The translations under genes and the position numbers were made by a program. Source: Candidatus Nitrosopelagicus sp. (GTDB lineage Archaea > Thermoproteota > Nitrososphaeria > Nitrososphaerales > Nitrosopumilaceae). From it: a stretch of DNA of 45,054 bases. Of the stretch, positions 34,034 to 41,463 are shown in pieces. The stretch is taken from positions 1-45,054 of the forward strand of contig JAOMDR010000011.1 of NCBI GenBank assembly GCA_028345575.1, given 5' to 3'. How positions within the stretch are numbered: the first letter of the stretch is position 1; every line of letters begins with the position of its first letter. The notes under the pieces are model-generated. The model was not told the DNA's origin and did not search any database. It saw only the letters and a program-made list of their open reading frames with translations.

Positions 34034-34354
34034 ATGTTGAGTGAAAAAGGTAAATATGCATCAGCAACTGAGAACAGAAGATTTGTCTGGAAAGAAATTG
34101 TGTGGCCACTCATTATACAAGTTAACAATGCTGAATTTACTTTAGTACAATATCAGAAAAAACGTGATGAAATATGTCTAAAATATGGGATGTCAATAAA
34201 TGCATTATCAAGAGGATTGGCATCATTGATTCAAAGAGGATTACTATACAAAGAAAATCAATCATACTTTATTCATTATAGATTAATTCCATACATGCGA
34301 TTAAAAGCAGAAGTTGATTATGGAACCGCTTTACGTGAGATTAAGATCAGATAG
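34034..34354 (+). CDS. Small winged-helix-like DNA-binding protein
   Basis: From ATG 34034 the protein has 106 residues and is mostly helical with a wing-like strand. The helix ICLKYGMSINALSRGLASLIQRGLLYKENQSYFIHYRL looks like recognition helix plus wing of a winged HTH. The longer frame from 33938 would overlap the divergent YkgJ gene and is rejected. TATA-like TTATATTC (about 34010) fits a leaderless start. The target is unknown; its divergent neighbour is the obvious candidate, as is autoregulation. Confidence 0.7.
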   Translation: MLSEKGKYASATENRRFVWKEIVWPLIIQVNNAEFTLVQYQKKRDEICLKYGMSINALSRGLASLIQRGLLYKENQSYFIHYRLIPYMRLKAEVDYGTALREIKIR

Positions 34355-34399
34355 TTTCTACAATAATGAATATATTCAAACATTTTGTATTTTCCATGT

Positions 34400-34471
34400 A
34401 GCCCGGTAGTGTAGCGGCAAGCATAGGGGCCCCTGGAGCCTTTGACCTCGGTTCGAGTCCGGGCCGGGCTA
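34400..34471 (+). tRNA. tRNA-Gln(CUG) with C33
   Basis: The gene is 72 nt. The acceptor AGCCCGG pairs with CCGGGCT and the discriminator is A73. The D stem is GTGT/GCAT, and the T arm is CTCGG-TTCGAGT-CCGGG. The anticodon stem is GGGGC/GCCTT (two G-U pairs) closing the loop CCCTGGA, so positions 34-36 are CTG. A1-U72 and A73 are in line with glutamine identity. CCA is not encoded. Position 33 is C, where U is nearly universal. Confidence 0.85.
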
Positions 34472-34534
34472 CTGTAACTTAATTTTATAAAAAATGGCAC
34501 ACTTTACAAGTTAAAGACTGGAAAATTTATTTTA

Positions 34535-35158
34535 TTATCTAGAAGCTTGTGCAACTCTTTCTAATTCATTCTTCTTTTTTACAGAAGGTGCAGCAGGATC
34601 ATTATTTGCAGCCAATATCAAATGTTCTGCAATATATTCTTCAATTGGTTTTGGGTTTGAGAATGTTGCTTCTTTAATTGCATCTGCGATGAATCTTAAT
34701 GCTAAGTCAACACGACGGATTGGAGCAACATCAACTGAAACATGATAGACAGTTCCACCGTAAACAATTCTGGTTGTATCTTCATTTGGTGCAGAATTTT
34801 CAACTGCACGAACTAATACCTCAACAGGATTTTGACCAGTTTTTAGATGGATAATTTCAAATGCCAATTTGATTATGTTTAGTGAATGTTGTTTTTTACC
34901 ACCTTGTCTTCCGGTGTTTTTTGCATATTTTTTACCAAAATGCATTAGTTTGTTTGCTAATCTTTCTACAATGTGTACGTCACCTTTATTGAATCTCTTT
35001 AACGCTGAACGACCATAATCGATTGGATATACCATTGGTTTTAATGAAATTGAAGATAGTGTTTTGTCACCAACTACATGTGTTTGTAAGCCTAAATCTT
35101 TTATCTCAATTTCAGAAGTATCCCATTTTCTAAATAGAAGTAATTTTTTTTCAGCCAT
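34535..35158 (-). CDS. rps7: Small ribosomal subunit protein uS7
   Basis: From ATG 35158 the protein has 207 residues and begins MAEKKLLLFRKWD, as in archaeal uS7. ERLANKLMHFGKKYAKNTGRQGGKKQ and LVRAVENSAPNEDTTRIVYGG are family hallmarks; it nucleates the head of the 30S subunit. The frame to 35194 is a spurious extension into uS12. In many archaea EF-1 alpha and uS10 follow uS7; here a convergent tRNA-Gln and other genes occupy the place. Confidence 0.96.
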   Translation of the reverse strand: MAEKKLLLFRKWDTSEIEIKDLGLQTHVVGDKTLSSISLKPMVYPIDYGRSALKRFNKGDVHIVERLANKLMHFGKKYAKNTGRQGGKKQHSLNIIKLAFEIIHLKTGQNPVEVLVRAVENSAPNEDTTRIVYGGTVYHVSVDVAPIRRVDLALRFIADAIKEATFSNPKPIEEYIAEHLILAANNDPAAPSVKKKNELERVAQASR

Positions 35159-35162
35159 GTCT

Positions 35163-35600
35163 CTATCTTCTTGGTTTTTCCTTCTTTCCTTCAACTAATT
35201 GACGTAATGATGTATTGTTAACTTTGAAAACTTTGAATCTTACACCAGGAATATCTCCCATTGCACCACCTTGAGTTGCACCCATACCTTCAACATGTAC
35301 TTCATCGTGTTCATCAATGTAGTTCATTGCACCGTCACGTGGAAGAAATGCAGTAATTGATTTTCCATTTTTAATTAATTGTACTCTAACACATTTTCTT
35401 ACAGCAGAGTTTGGTTGTTTTGCTTCAATACCAACTTTTTCTAAAACAATGCCTTTTGCTTGAGGAGCACCTGCAAATGGATTTGATTTTCTATCTAATC
35501 CTAACTCTCTTCTTTTGTAAGTAGAGATAGCCCAGCGTTGTTGTTTCTTCTTATTACGAAGATCTCGTCCTGCAAATAGTCCTAAAGGTGATTTTGCCAT
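35163..35600 (-). CDS. rps12: Small ribosomal subunit protein uS12
   Basis: The 145-residue protein (ATG 35600) sits at the decoding centre. [15 protein letters not shown] and [17 protein letters not shown] are the conserved loops that contact helix 44. The three residues upstream of this ATG in the longer frame would overlap nusA and are unlikely. The order nusA-uS12-uS7 is the archaeal standard. Confidence 0.96.
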   Translation of the reverse strand: MAKSPLGLFAGRDLRNKKKQQRWAISTYKRRELGLDRKSNPFAGAPQAKGIVLEKVGIEAKQPNSAVRKCVRVQLIKNGKSITAFLPRDGAMNYIDEHDEVHVEGMGATQGGAMGDIPGVRFKVFKVNNTSLRQLVEGKKEKPRR

Positions 35601-35602
35601 TA

Positions 35603-36091
35603 TTACCACTCGAAAGCTTGTTCCTTGCTATTAATCATTACATATGTAATGTTGAAATATCTTCGGGCAAGTATTCTTGCTTTTTCAGCATTACGACCTT
35701 CTCGTCCAACTACAACTCCTTTTTTTGCACCATCAACTTCCACGTTAGCTTGGAAGGAGCCATCTAGTCTTTCAGATATTTTAATGTCAGTAATGTATTT
35801 TTCGTTTAAGATATTTCTTAAAAGTTTGAGCGGGTCTTCGTTATATTCTACAAGTTCAACTGCTCTATCAATTTTATTTTGAAGTGATTTAATGTGTGCT
35901 CCACCTTTACCAATTGCCAAACCCATTTTACCTTCATTTACAACAAAAATGATTCTATCACGTTTTTCATCTTCAATACAATCACGTGCTGTTGCTTTAG
36001 TAATATTTTGGAATAATGACATTAATTTCATTTGATCAGTAGTTAATTTGATTTCTTGTGAGATAGGTTTGATTTCTTGTGTCATAGTCAT
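35603..36091 (-). CDS. nusA: NusA-like KH-domain transcription factor
   Basis: The 162-residue protein consists of two KH domains: [19 protein letters not shown] (about 56-74) and [17 protein letters not shown] (about 124-140). It lacks the N-terminal polymerase-binding and S1 domains of bacterial NusA, the known archaeal short form. It sits between eL30 and uS12 as in most archaea, where the cluster follows RNA polymerase genes; those are not in this window. TTTAAATG near 36121-36130 is a TATA-like element upstream. Confidence 0.92.
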   Translation of the reverse strand: MTMTQEIKPISQEIKLTTDQMKLMSLFQNITKATARDCIEDEKRDRIIFVVNEGKMGLAIGKGGAHIKSLQNKIDRAVELVEYNEDPLKLLRNILNEKYITDIKISERLDGSFQANVEVDGAKKGVVVGREGRNAEKARILARRYFNITYVMINSKEQAFEW

Positions 36092-36167
36092 TCTAATTAT
36101 TCAAAAAAATTTTCAGTCTCATTTAAACCTTGATTGGTTTTTAATTTTGGATAAGTTTTTAACAACA

Positions 36168-36482
36168 TCATTGTGATTCTGTTTCTTTTTGTAGTGTTTT
36201 GATATCAGCATCAGTGATGTTGGTTAGAGAAATGGCTGAAACTCTGAATTGAAGTCCACAGAGTTTTCCAAGGTTAACAGAGGTGTCATCGTACGAAATT
36301 GTTGAAACATTTGATTTTTTTGCGTCATCTTCTATTTTTTCACTGATATGACTTGGTACAGATCTTGAAAGAAGTACAAGTTTGGATTTTGAAATACTAC
36401 CAGAAACTTGTTTTGTACCAATAATGTATGCATCTTCTTTGATTGCATCTTTGAGTGTCTTTTCAAGTTGTTTTTTTATCAT
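36168..36482 (-). CDS. rpl30e: Large ribosomal subunit protein eL30
   Basis: The 104-residue protein has the L7Ae/L30e fold: SKSKLVLLSRSVPSHISEKIEDDAKK near the middle and VNLGKLCGLQFRVSAISL near the C-terminus. This eL30 gene lies just upstream of nusA, as in other archaea; gene order and the absence of the L7Ae signature support eL30 over L7Ae. A TATA-like region is near 36509-36524. Confidence 0.9.
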   Translation of the reverse strand: MIKKQLEKTLKDAIKEDAYIIGTKQVSGSISKSKLVLLSRSVPSHISEKIEDDAKKSNVSTISYDDTSVNLGKLCGLQFRVSAISLTNITDADIKTLQKETESQ

Positions 36483-36531
36483 GTTGCTTGTACGAACAAC
36501 TCAATTTTAGCGACTTATAGATTTATTGTTG

Positions 36532-36660
36532 TTAATACCCACGACTATTACGATCTGGTTTATCCACATTTGGATTTCTAAAGCCATGTTTTTCCATCAT
36601 ATGATTCAAAAATCGGATATCACTATCAAATTTTTCACCACATACAGTACAATTTGCCAT
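36532..36660 (-). CDS. 42-residue C2H2 zinc-finger protein
   Basis: A short frame, ATG 36660 to TAA 36532, encodes 42 residues with C4-x2-C7 and H20-x4-H25 separated by 12 residues, containing Phe and Leu at the spacing of a classical C2H2 finger (KFDSDIRFLNH). The C-terminal part is polar with several Arg and Asn. It lies upstream of eL30 on the same strand and downstream of the 5S gene. It is too short for many automatic gene callers. Nucleic-acid binding is likely for the fold but not shown. Confidence 0.75.
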   Translation of the reverse strand: MANCTVCGEKFDSDIRFLNHMMEKHGFRNPNVDKPDRNSRGY

Positions 36661-36700
36661 GTTTTGGTAAAATATGTCAGTAACTTAAGTTAATTGAATT

Positions 36701-36705
36701 AAAAA
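36701..36705 (-). terminator. T5 tract after 5S rRNA
   Basis: Five Ts on the minus strand follow immediately after the 3' end of the 5S gene, a probable termination signal. Confidence 0.45.
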
Positions 36706-36822
36706 GATGCCAGCACTGTTGCTTCCCAACGGCTCTCGCATGTCAGTAACACAGCAGCGACATTTGGTTTGACTTCCAAGTTCGGAATGGGATTGGGTCG
36801 CACCCAAACGCTATGGCCGGCT
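36706..36822 (-). rRNA. rrf: 5S ribosomal RNA
   Basis: On the minus strand the sequence begins GCCGGCCATAGCG and ends with GCTGGCAT, which pair as helix I (one G-U). The internal stretches ACCCAATCCCATTCCGAACTT and GGGAAGCAAC are typical of 5S loop B/C and the loop D-E region. The gene stands alone, without adjacent 16S or 23S. A TATA-like GCTTATTATG lies about 28 bases upstream. Ends are good to a few bases. Confidence 0.93.
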
Positions 36823-36904
36823 TAACATTATGGCAAATTATCTTTCATAATAAGCTAACTAAAAAATTATGAATGGATTTTTTGAAGATATATTATTCAT
36901 AGAA

Positions 36905-36914
36905 GTATAAATTA
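36905..36914 (+). promoter_or_regulatory. TATA-like box for ABCE1-trm5
   Basis: GTATAAATTA is centred 25 bases upstream of the ABCE1 ATG, so the mRNA is probably leaderless. The 110-base interval to the 5S gene holds this promoter and the divergent 5S promoter, and nothing else that I can see. Confidence 0.55.
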
Positions 36915-36934
36915 AACCGACAGCGAATAACGTT

Positions 36935-38719
36935 ATGACACATCGTGTTGCTGTATTAGACAATGAATTATGCCAGCCCAAAAAATGTGGCTTAGAGTGT
37001 ATCAAATATTGTCCAGTGAATAAATCAGGAGCAGATTGTATTGTTCTCAACGAAGAGACTAACAAGGCAAGAATAGATGAGGATATTTGCAATGGTTGTG
37101 GAATTTGTGTTAAAGTTTGCCCATTTGATGCAATTACAATTGTAAATTTAGCCAGTGAGCTGAAAACAGATAAGATTCATCAGTATGGAATGAACTCTTT
37201 TAGACTATACAAACTTCCAACTCCAAAGAAAGGGGAAGTTGTAGGATTATTGGGAAGAAACGGAATGGGGAAAAGTACGGTAGTCAATATTCTCTCAGGA
37301 GTATTGAAACCAAATCTTGGAAATTATGAAGAACCGCCAGAATGGGATGATATTTTAAAATATTACAAAGGTACCGAATTAAAATCTCATTTTGAAAAAA
37401 TAAAAAATGGTGAGATTAAAGCATCAATTAAACCACAACAAGTCCATACCATTGCAGATGCATTTGATGGAACAGGAAAAGAACTCTTAGATAAATTTGA
37501 TCAAAGAGGAGTTTCTCGAGAACTGGTTAAACAATTAGGATTAGAAAATTCTTTAGAACAAAGTCTCAAAGAACTCAGTGGAGGAGAGCTACAAAGATTA
37601 TCTGTTGCAACTGCAGCATCAAGAGATTCAGACTTTTACTTTTTTGATGAACCATCATCTTACAATGATGTATTTCAAAGAACAGGTGTCGCAAGAGTAA
37701 TTCACAAACTTGCTGAAGAAGGAAAAAGCGTAATGGTGGTTGAACATGATCTAACATTGCTTGACTATCTTAGTGACTACATTGAGGTATTGTATGGTGT
37801 ACCTGCAGCATATGGGATTGTTTCAACTGTACTATCAACCAAAGTTGGGATTAATGTATTTCTTGATGGTTATTTACCAGCAGAAAATGTTAGATTTAGA
37901 GATAAAAAATTCACTTTTGATGCATCTACATCTGGAGATGAAATACTAGAAAGTGATACAATAGTTTCATATCCAAAATTAGAAAAAAAATATGATTCAT
38001 TTTCAGTTACAATTGAACCAGGAACTGTAAGGAAAGGAGAGTTACTTGGAATAATGGGTGCTAACGCATTAGGAAAAACAACAATGATGAAGATGATAGC
38101 AGGAGTTGAAAAACCAACTGAAGGATCAGTTGATAAAAAAATCAACATATCATACAAACCACAATATCTTTCAAATGATATTGATATTGAAGTAATTGCA
38201 GTTTTAGAAAAATCAAATGGTTCAACAATTGAAGGAAGTGCAGAAGAAGAACAGATTTTGGACCCACTAAAATTAAAAAAATTGTATAACAAATCAGTAA
38301 AGAATTTGTCAGGAGGAGAGCTTCAAAAGGTCGCAATTGCATCCTGCTTATTACAAAAAGCAGATTTGTATGCGCTAGATGAACCATCAGCATTTTTAGA
38401 TGTAGAAGATAGAATCGCAGTTGCCAAATTTTTGCAGAAATTCGTTCGTTCGTTTGGAAAATCTGCGATAATCATAGACCACGATTTACAATTGATGGAC
38501 TTGGTCTCAGATTCCATGGTAATTTTTGAAGGAACATCAAGTGTAGCAGGAGTTGCTACATCTCCAATGCCAAAAAAAGATGCCATGAATAGATTCCTAG
38601 AATCACTTGACATTTCATTTAGAAGAGATGAAAAAACAAGTAGACATCGTGTCAATAAAGAAGCAAGTAGATTAGATAAAGAACAAAAATCAACAGGCAA
38701 TTACTATTTTAGAAAATGA
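36935..38719 (+). CDS. abcE1: ABCE1/Rli1 ribosome recycling ATPase
   Basis: ABCE1 splits terminated ribosomes after stop-codon recognition. The 594-residue protein has an N-terminal iron-sulfur domain with cysteines at 13, 18, 22, 26, 35, 52, 55, 58 and 62. The sets 13/18/22/62 and 26/52/55/58 would bind two [4Fe-4S] clusters. Two ATPase domains follow, with Walker A motifs GRNGMGKST and GANALGKTT and two LSGGELQ signatures. The second Walker A has Ala-Leu before GKT. The last codon region overlaps trm5 by four bases (ATGA). Confidence 0.97.
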   Translation: MTHRVAVLDNELCQPKKCGLECIKYCPVNKSGADCIVLNEETNKARIDEDICNGCGICVKVCPFDAITIVNLASELKTDKIHQYGMNSFRLYKLPTPKKGEVVGLLGRNGMGKSTVVNILSGVLKPNLGNYEEPPEWDDILKYYKGTELKSHFEKIKNGEIKASIKPQQVHTIADAFDGTGKELLDKFDQRGVSRELVKQLGLENSLEQSLKELSGGELQRLSVATAASRDSDFYFFDEPSSYNDVFQRTGVARVIHKLAEEGKSVMVVEHDLTLLDYLSDYIEVLYGVPAAYGIVSTVLSTKVGINVFLDGYLPAENVRFRDKKFTFDASTSGDEILESDTIVSYPKLEKKYDSFSVTIEPGTVRKGELLGIMGANALGKTTMMKMIAGVEKPTEGSVDKKINISYKPQYLSNDIDIEVIAVLEKSNGSTIEGSAEEEQILDPLKLKKLYNKSVKNLSGGELQKVAIASCLLQKADLYALDEPSAFLDVEDRIAVAKFLQKFVRSFGKSAIIIDHDLQLMDLVSDSMVIFEGTSSVAGVATSPMPKKDAMNRFLESLDISFRRDEKTSRHRVNKEASRLDKEQKSTGNYYFRK

Positions 38720-39555
38720 CCAAGATGCTAAAGAGAGTATTACAAGATGTTCTCTCTCAAGAAGAAAATGAACAGTTAATTTCCGCATTTGATCAAATTG
38801 GAGATATCATAGTAGTGAGAATTCCAGATTCATTAGTTTCGAAAAAACAGATCATTGGAAAAACACTATTAGAACAAGTTAGTACAGCAAATTCTGTTTT
38901 TTATCAGTCATCACCGATAGAAGGTGATTTTAGAACTAGAAAATTAGAAGTGATTGCAGGAGAAGATAAAACTCAAACAGAATACAAAGAGAATGGATGT
39001 AGATTCATAGTAGATGTAGAAAAAGCATTCTTTTCACCACGACTATCAACAGAAAGAGAACGAATTGCAGGACTAGTGAAAGATGGAGAAGTGATAATCA
39101 ATATGTTTGGAGGTGTAGGAATGTTTTCCTTACTTGCAGCAAAAAATACTGCATGCACAGTATACAACATTGATCTAAATCCGGTTGCAGCGCAGTTATG
39201 TAAAGAAAATGTTCAGATTAACAAGCTTAAAGGAAAAGTGATTTCATTAAATGGTGATGCAACACAAGTGATCAATGAGCAATTAATTGGAAAAGCTGAT
39301 AGAGTTTTGATGTTGTTGCCTGAACGTTCTGATGAATTTTTAGATTCAGCATTAAATGGATTAAAAGATAAAGGAATAATTCATTATTACTCTCACATGC
39401 ATGCGGATAGAAAACAAGATGCAGGAAAATTATCGGAAGAACATTTTATGAGCGTAAACAAAACAAATGCAGAGATAATAACTTCACGAAATGTCAGACC
39501 AGTAGGACCAAGATTTTATCAAACCGTAGTAGATGTGAAAATTTCTAAAAATTAA
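38716..39555 (+). CDS. trm5: tRNA (guanine37-N1)-methyltransferase Trm5 family
   Basis: The 279-residue class I methyltransferase has the SAM-binding GGVGMFSLLAAK (about 130-141) preceded by NMF, and NIDLNPVAAQL for the acidic loop. The upstream FSPRLSTERERIA is the Trm5/Taw2 signature. It methylates G37 next to the anticodon to prevent frameshifting. The usual NLP motif of Trm5 appears here as LLP (LMLLPERSDEFL, about 194-205), an oddity. Taw2, which adds to wyosine at the same position, is the alternative. It is translationally coupled to ABCE1. Confidence 0.85.
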   Translation: MTKMLKRVLQDVLSQEENEQLISAFDQIGDIIVVRIPDSLVSKKQIIGKTLLEQVSTANSVFYQSSPIEGDFRTRKLEVIAGEDKTQTEYKENGCRFIVDVEKAFFSPRLSTERERIAGLVKDGEVIINMFGGVGMFSLLAAKNTACTVYNIDLNPVAAQLCKENVQINKLKGKVISLNGDATQVINEQLIGKADRVLMLLPERSDEFLDSALNGLKDKGIIHYYSHMHADRKQDAGKLSEEHFMSVNKTNAEIITSRNVRPVGPRFYQTVVDVKISKN

Positions 39556-39770
39556 TCATCTTCAATTAATGAAGAAGGTTTTGCAGATGTTGTAGCCATT
39601 TGATAACCAATCCAGGAAACTATTCCTAAAACACCGCCTACAACCATCAATATTGTCAATTGTAAAACAATTGGGCTCCATTCAGAGAGCATCAAAAGAT
39701 ATGCATATACAAAAAATGCAGCTATACAAGATACAAAGATGAAAACACCCATTGATTTTCGTCGTGACAT
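39552..39770 (-). CDS. Small membrane protein with two spans
   Basis: The 72-residue product has hydrophobic segments at about 8-28 and 34-56, a basic MSRRK start and a short acidic end. I do not recognise a family. It is followed by the convergent trm5, with interlocked TAA stops, and it overlaps nothing else. Both ends are probably on the cytoplasmic side by the positive-inside rule. Confidence 0.7.
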   Translation of the reverse strand: MSRRKSMGVFIFVSCIAAFFVYAYLLMLSEWSPIVLQLTILMVVGGVLGIVSWIGYQMATTSAKPSSLIEDD

Positions 39771-39794
39771 GTCGATTCGATCAAAAACTGTAAT

Positions 39795-40292
39795 TTAATT
39801 GAACTCAATAGCCATCATATAGGCATCTTCACCATCACGATAATATGTTTTGAGTCTTTGTTTGATATCCATACCCAAATCCTGGTATAATTTTACAGCC
39901 TCTGTATTGCTACAACGAACTTCAAGATACATTTCATCACATTGTTTTTCTTTGACTCCCTTGAATGCTTCATTGACGAGAACTTTTCCGTATCCATTTC
40001 CACGTTGTTCTTCTAATACTGCAACAGATACAACGTGACCTTTTTTTACAAATCCAAGTTTTTTAAAGTTAGAAAATCCAAATTCAGTCTTACACATAAT
40101 ATATCCAACATGTTGACCACTTTTTTCAGCAATCAGAAACGCTTCAGGTGTTTCTGCTAAGAGGCTTTCATAGAAATAATCAGAATAATGTTCAGGTAAT
40201 GTTTTCATATTAATTTCCATTACACCGATAAGATCACTAGGCTCACAACGTCTGAATATGGCTCCATTATGCTCACGTAGGATTACCTGCAT
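39795..40292 (-). CDS. GNAT N-acetyltransferase, RimI/Ard1-like
   Basis: From ATG 40292 the protein has 165 residues. The acetyl-CoA motif is EQRGNGYGKVLVNEA (about 94-108: Q/R-x2-G-x-G/A), with the preceding VVSVAVLE strand and a late LYLEVRCSNTEAVKLYQDLGM. This is the RimI/Ard1 pattern; archaeal homologues acetylate the N-termini of many proteins. A TTG 12 bases upstream could extend it by four residues. The substrate range is inferred from family only. Confidence 0.85.
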   Translation of the reverse strand: MQVILREHNGAIFRRCEPSDLIGVMEINMKTLPEHYSDYFYESLLAETPEAFLIAEKSGQHVGYIMCKTEFGFSNFKKLGFVKKGHVVSVAVLEEQRGNGYGKVLVNEAFKGVKEKQCDEMYLEVRCSNTEAVKLYQDLGMDIKQRLKTYYRDGEDAYMMAIEFN

Positions 40293-40365
40293 AGTAATAC
40301 ACAAAATTTATCATATTTAATTCGATACTGGAAAAACAATTATGTTCAGATAACACACGATCTTT

Positions 40366-41463
40366 ATGATAGAGCCTACGCAGGAATTTATTAAAAAAGT
40401 TGTAGAAAATCATTTCGATATTTCTGATATAGAAATAGGTCTAGTAAAGATGCAATTTTATTTTGAGGACCAAGATTTCAAAGAAAAGTTTGTTCGCTTG
40501 ACACAAGAGTTAGAGACTAACAATTTACTATGTACGCTTGAAAAAGAGGGATACAGACACATGGTAGTTGTATCAAAATTACCTAAAACAAAAAAAAGAA
40601 AGTGGTTATCAAAATCGTGGACACCAAGAATCATGTTTGCTGCAACTGTCGCAATGGTGTTAATTGATGGATTTTACAGAACTGCAATGCTTAACACATT
40701 TCCACTTATCAAACCAATTGGTGACCCGCTTGGAGTTGCAGTAGTATATGCTTGGGCGTTGTTAGGCATCTTAGGAGTTCATGAAGCAGGACATTTGATT
40801 GCTGCAAAGTGGCATAAAATAAAGACAACATGGCCATACTTTATTCCAGGAATACCAATTGTAGGAATACCAACATTTGGTGCGTTCATTCAATCAAGAA
40901 GTCTTACAGTAAATAGAGACATTTTATTTGATATTGCAGTAGCTGGGCCGATTGCGGGATTAGTGGTTGCAGTAGTCGTTGTAATTTTTGGTGCATGGAC
41001 ATCACCGGTAATTGATAGTCAGATAGCAGAAGACCTGATGATGGGTTCAACACTCTTTCCTATGAATGAAAATTTGATCATGAAAGGTGCACTTGCATTA
41101 TTTGACAAGGATGGAGATGATGTTGAAGTCATAATGTCTCCAATAATGTTTGCAGCATGGCTTGGATTTCTAATTACATTTTTGAATTTGCTACCAGCGT
41201 GGCAGTTAGATGGAGGTCACATGTCAAGAGTGATTTTGGGACGAAAATGGCACAAGTATGCAACATATGCAAGTCTAGGAGTTTTAGCATTACTGAATTA
41301 TTGGATGATGGCAATCTTCATTTTAATTTTAAGTTCAAGAAGTAAAGATGCACAACCGTTAGATGACATTTCACCACTATCAAAGAACAGAAAAATTGTT
41401 TACATTGGAGTTATTGTTTTAGCGGTTTTGTGTGCACCACTGCCGCAATCAATTTTCCCGTAG
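40366..41463 (+). CDS. M50-family site-2-type intramembrane metalloprotease
   Basis: The 365-residue protein has about six to seven membrane spans. The zinc motif HEAGH (about 139-143) lies in the first catalytic span, and the third ligand is in WQLDGGHM (about 280-287). These are the full active-site elements of S2P proteases, which cleave membrane-bound factors. The first 75 residues form a soluble helical/beta domain with no clear match. It is likely to act on a membrane-tethered regulator; none is nearby. The last 15 bases overlap the convergent LarA-like gene. Confidence 0.9.
   Translation: MIEPTQEFIKKVVENHFDISDIEIGLVKMQFYFEDQDFKEKFVRLTQELETNNLLCTLEKEGYRHMVVVSKLPKTKKRKWLSKSWTPRIMFAATVAMVLIDGFYRTAMLNTFPLIKPIGDPLGVAVVYAWALLGILGVHEAGHLIAAKWHKIKTTWPYFIPGIPIVGIPTFGAFIQSRSLTVNRDILFDIAVAGPIAGLVVAVVVVIFGAWTSPVIDSQIAEDLMMGSTLFPMNENLIMKGALALFDKDGDDVEVIMSPIMFAAWLGFLITFLNLLPAWQLDGGHMSRVILGRKWHKYATYASLGVLALLNYWMMAIFILILSSRSKDAQPLDDISPLSKNRKIVYIGVIVLAVLCAPLPQSIFP

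Noticed and set aside
37870-38292. 140-codon minus-strand frame within ABCE1
   Set aside because: It lies wholly opposite a highly conserved ATPase domain and has no recognisable motif or promoter.
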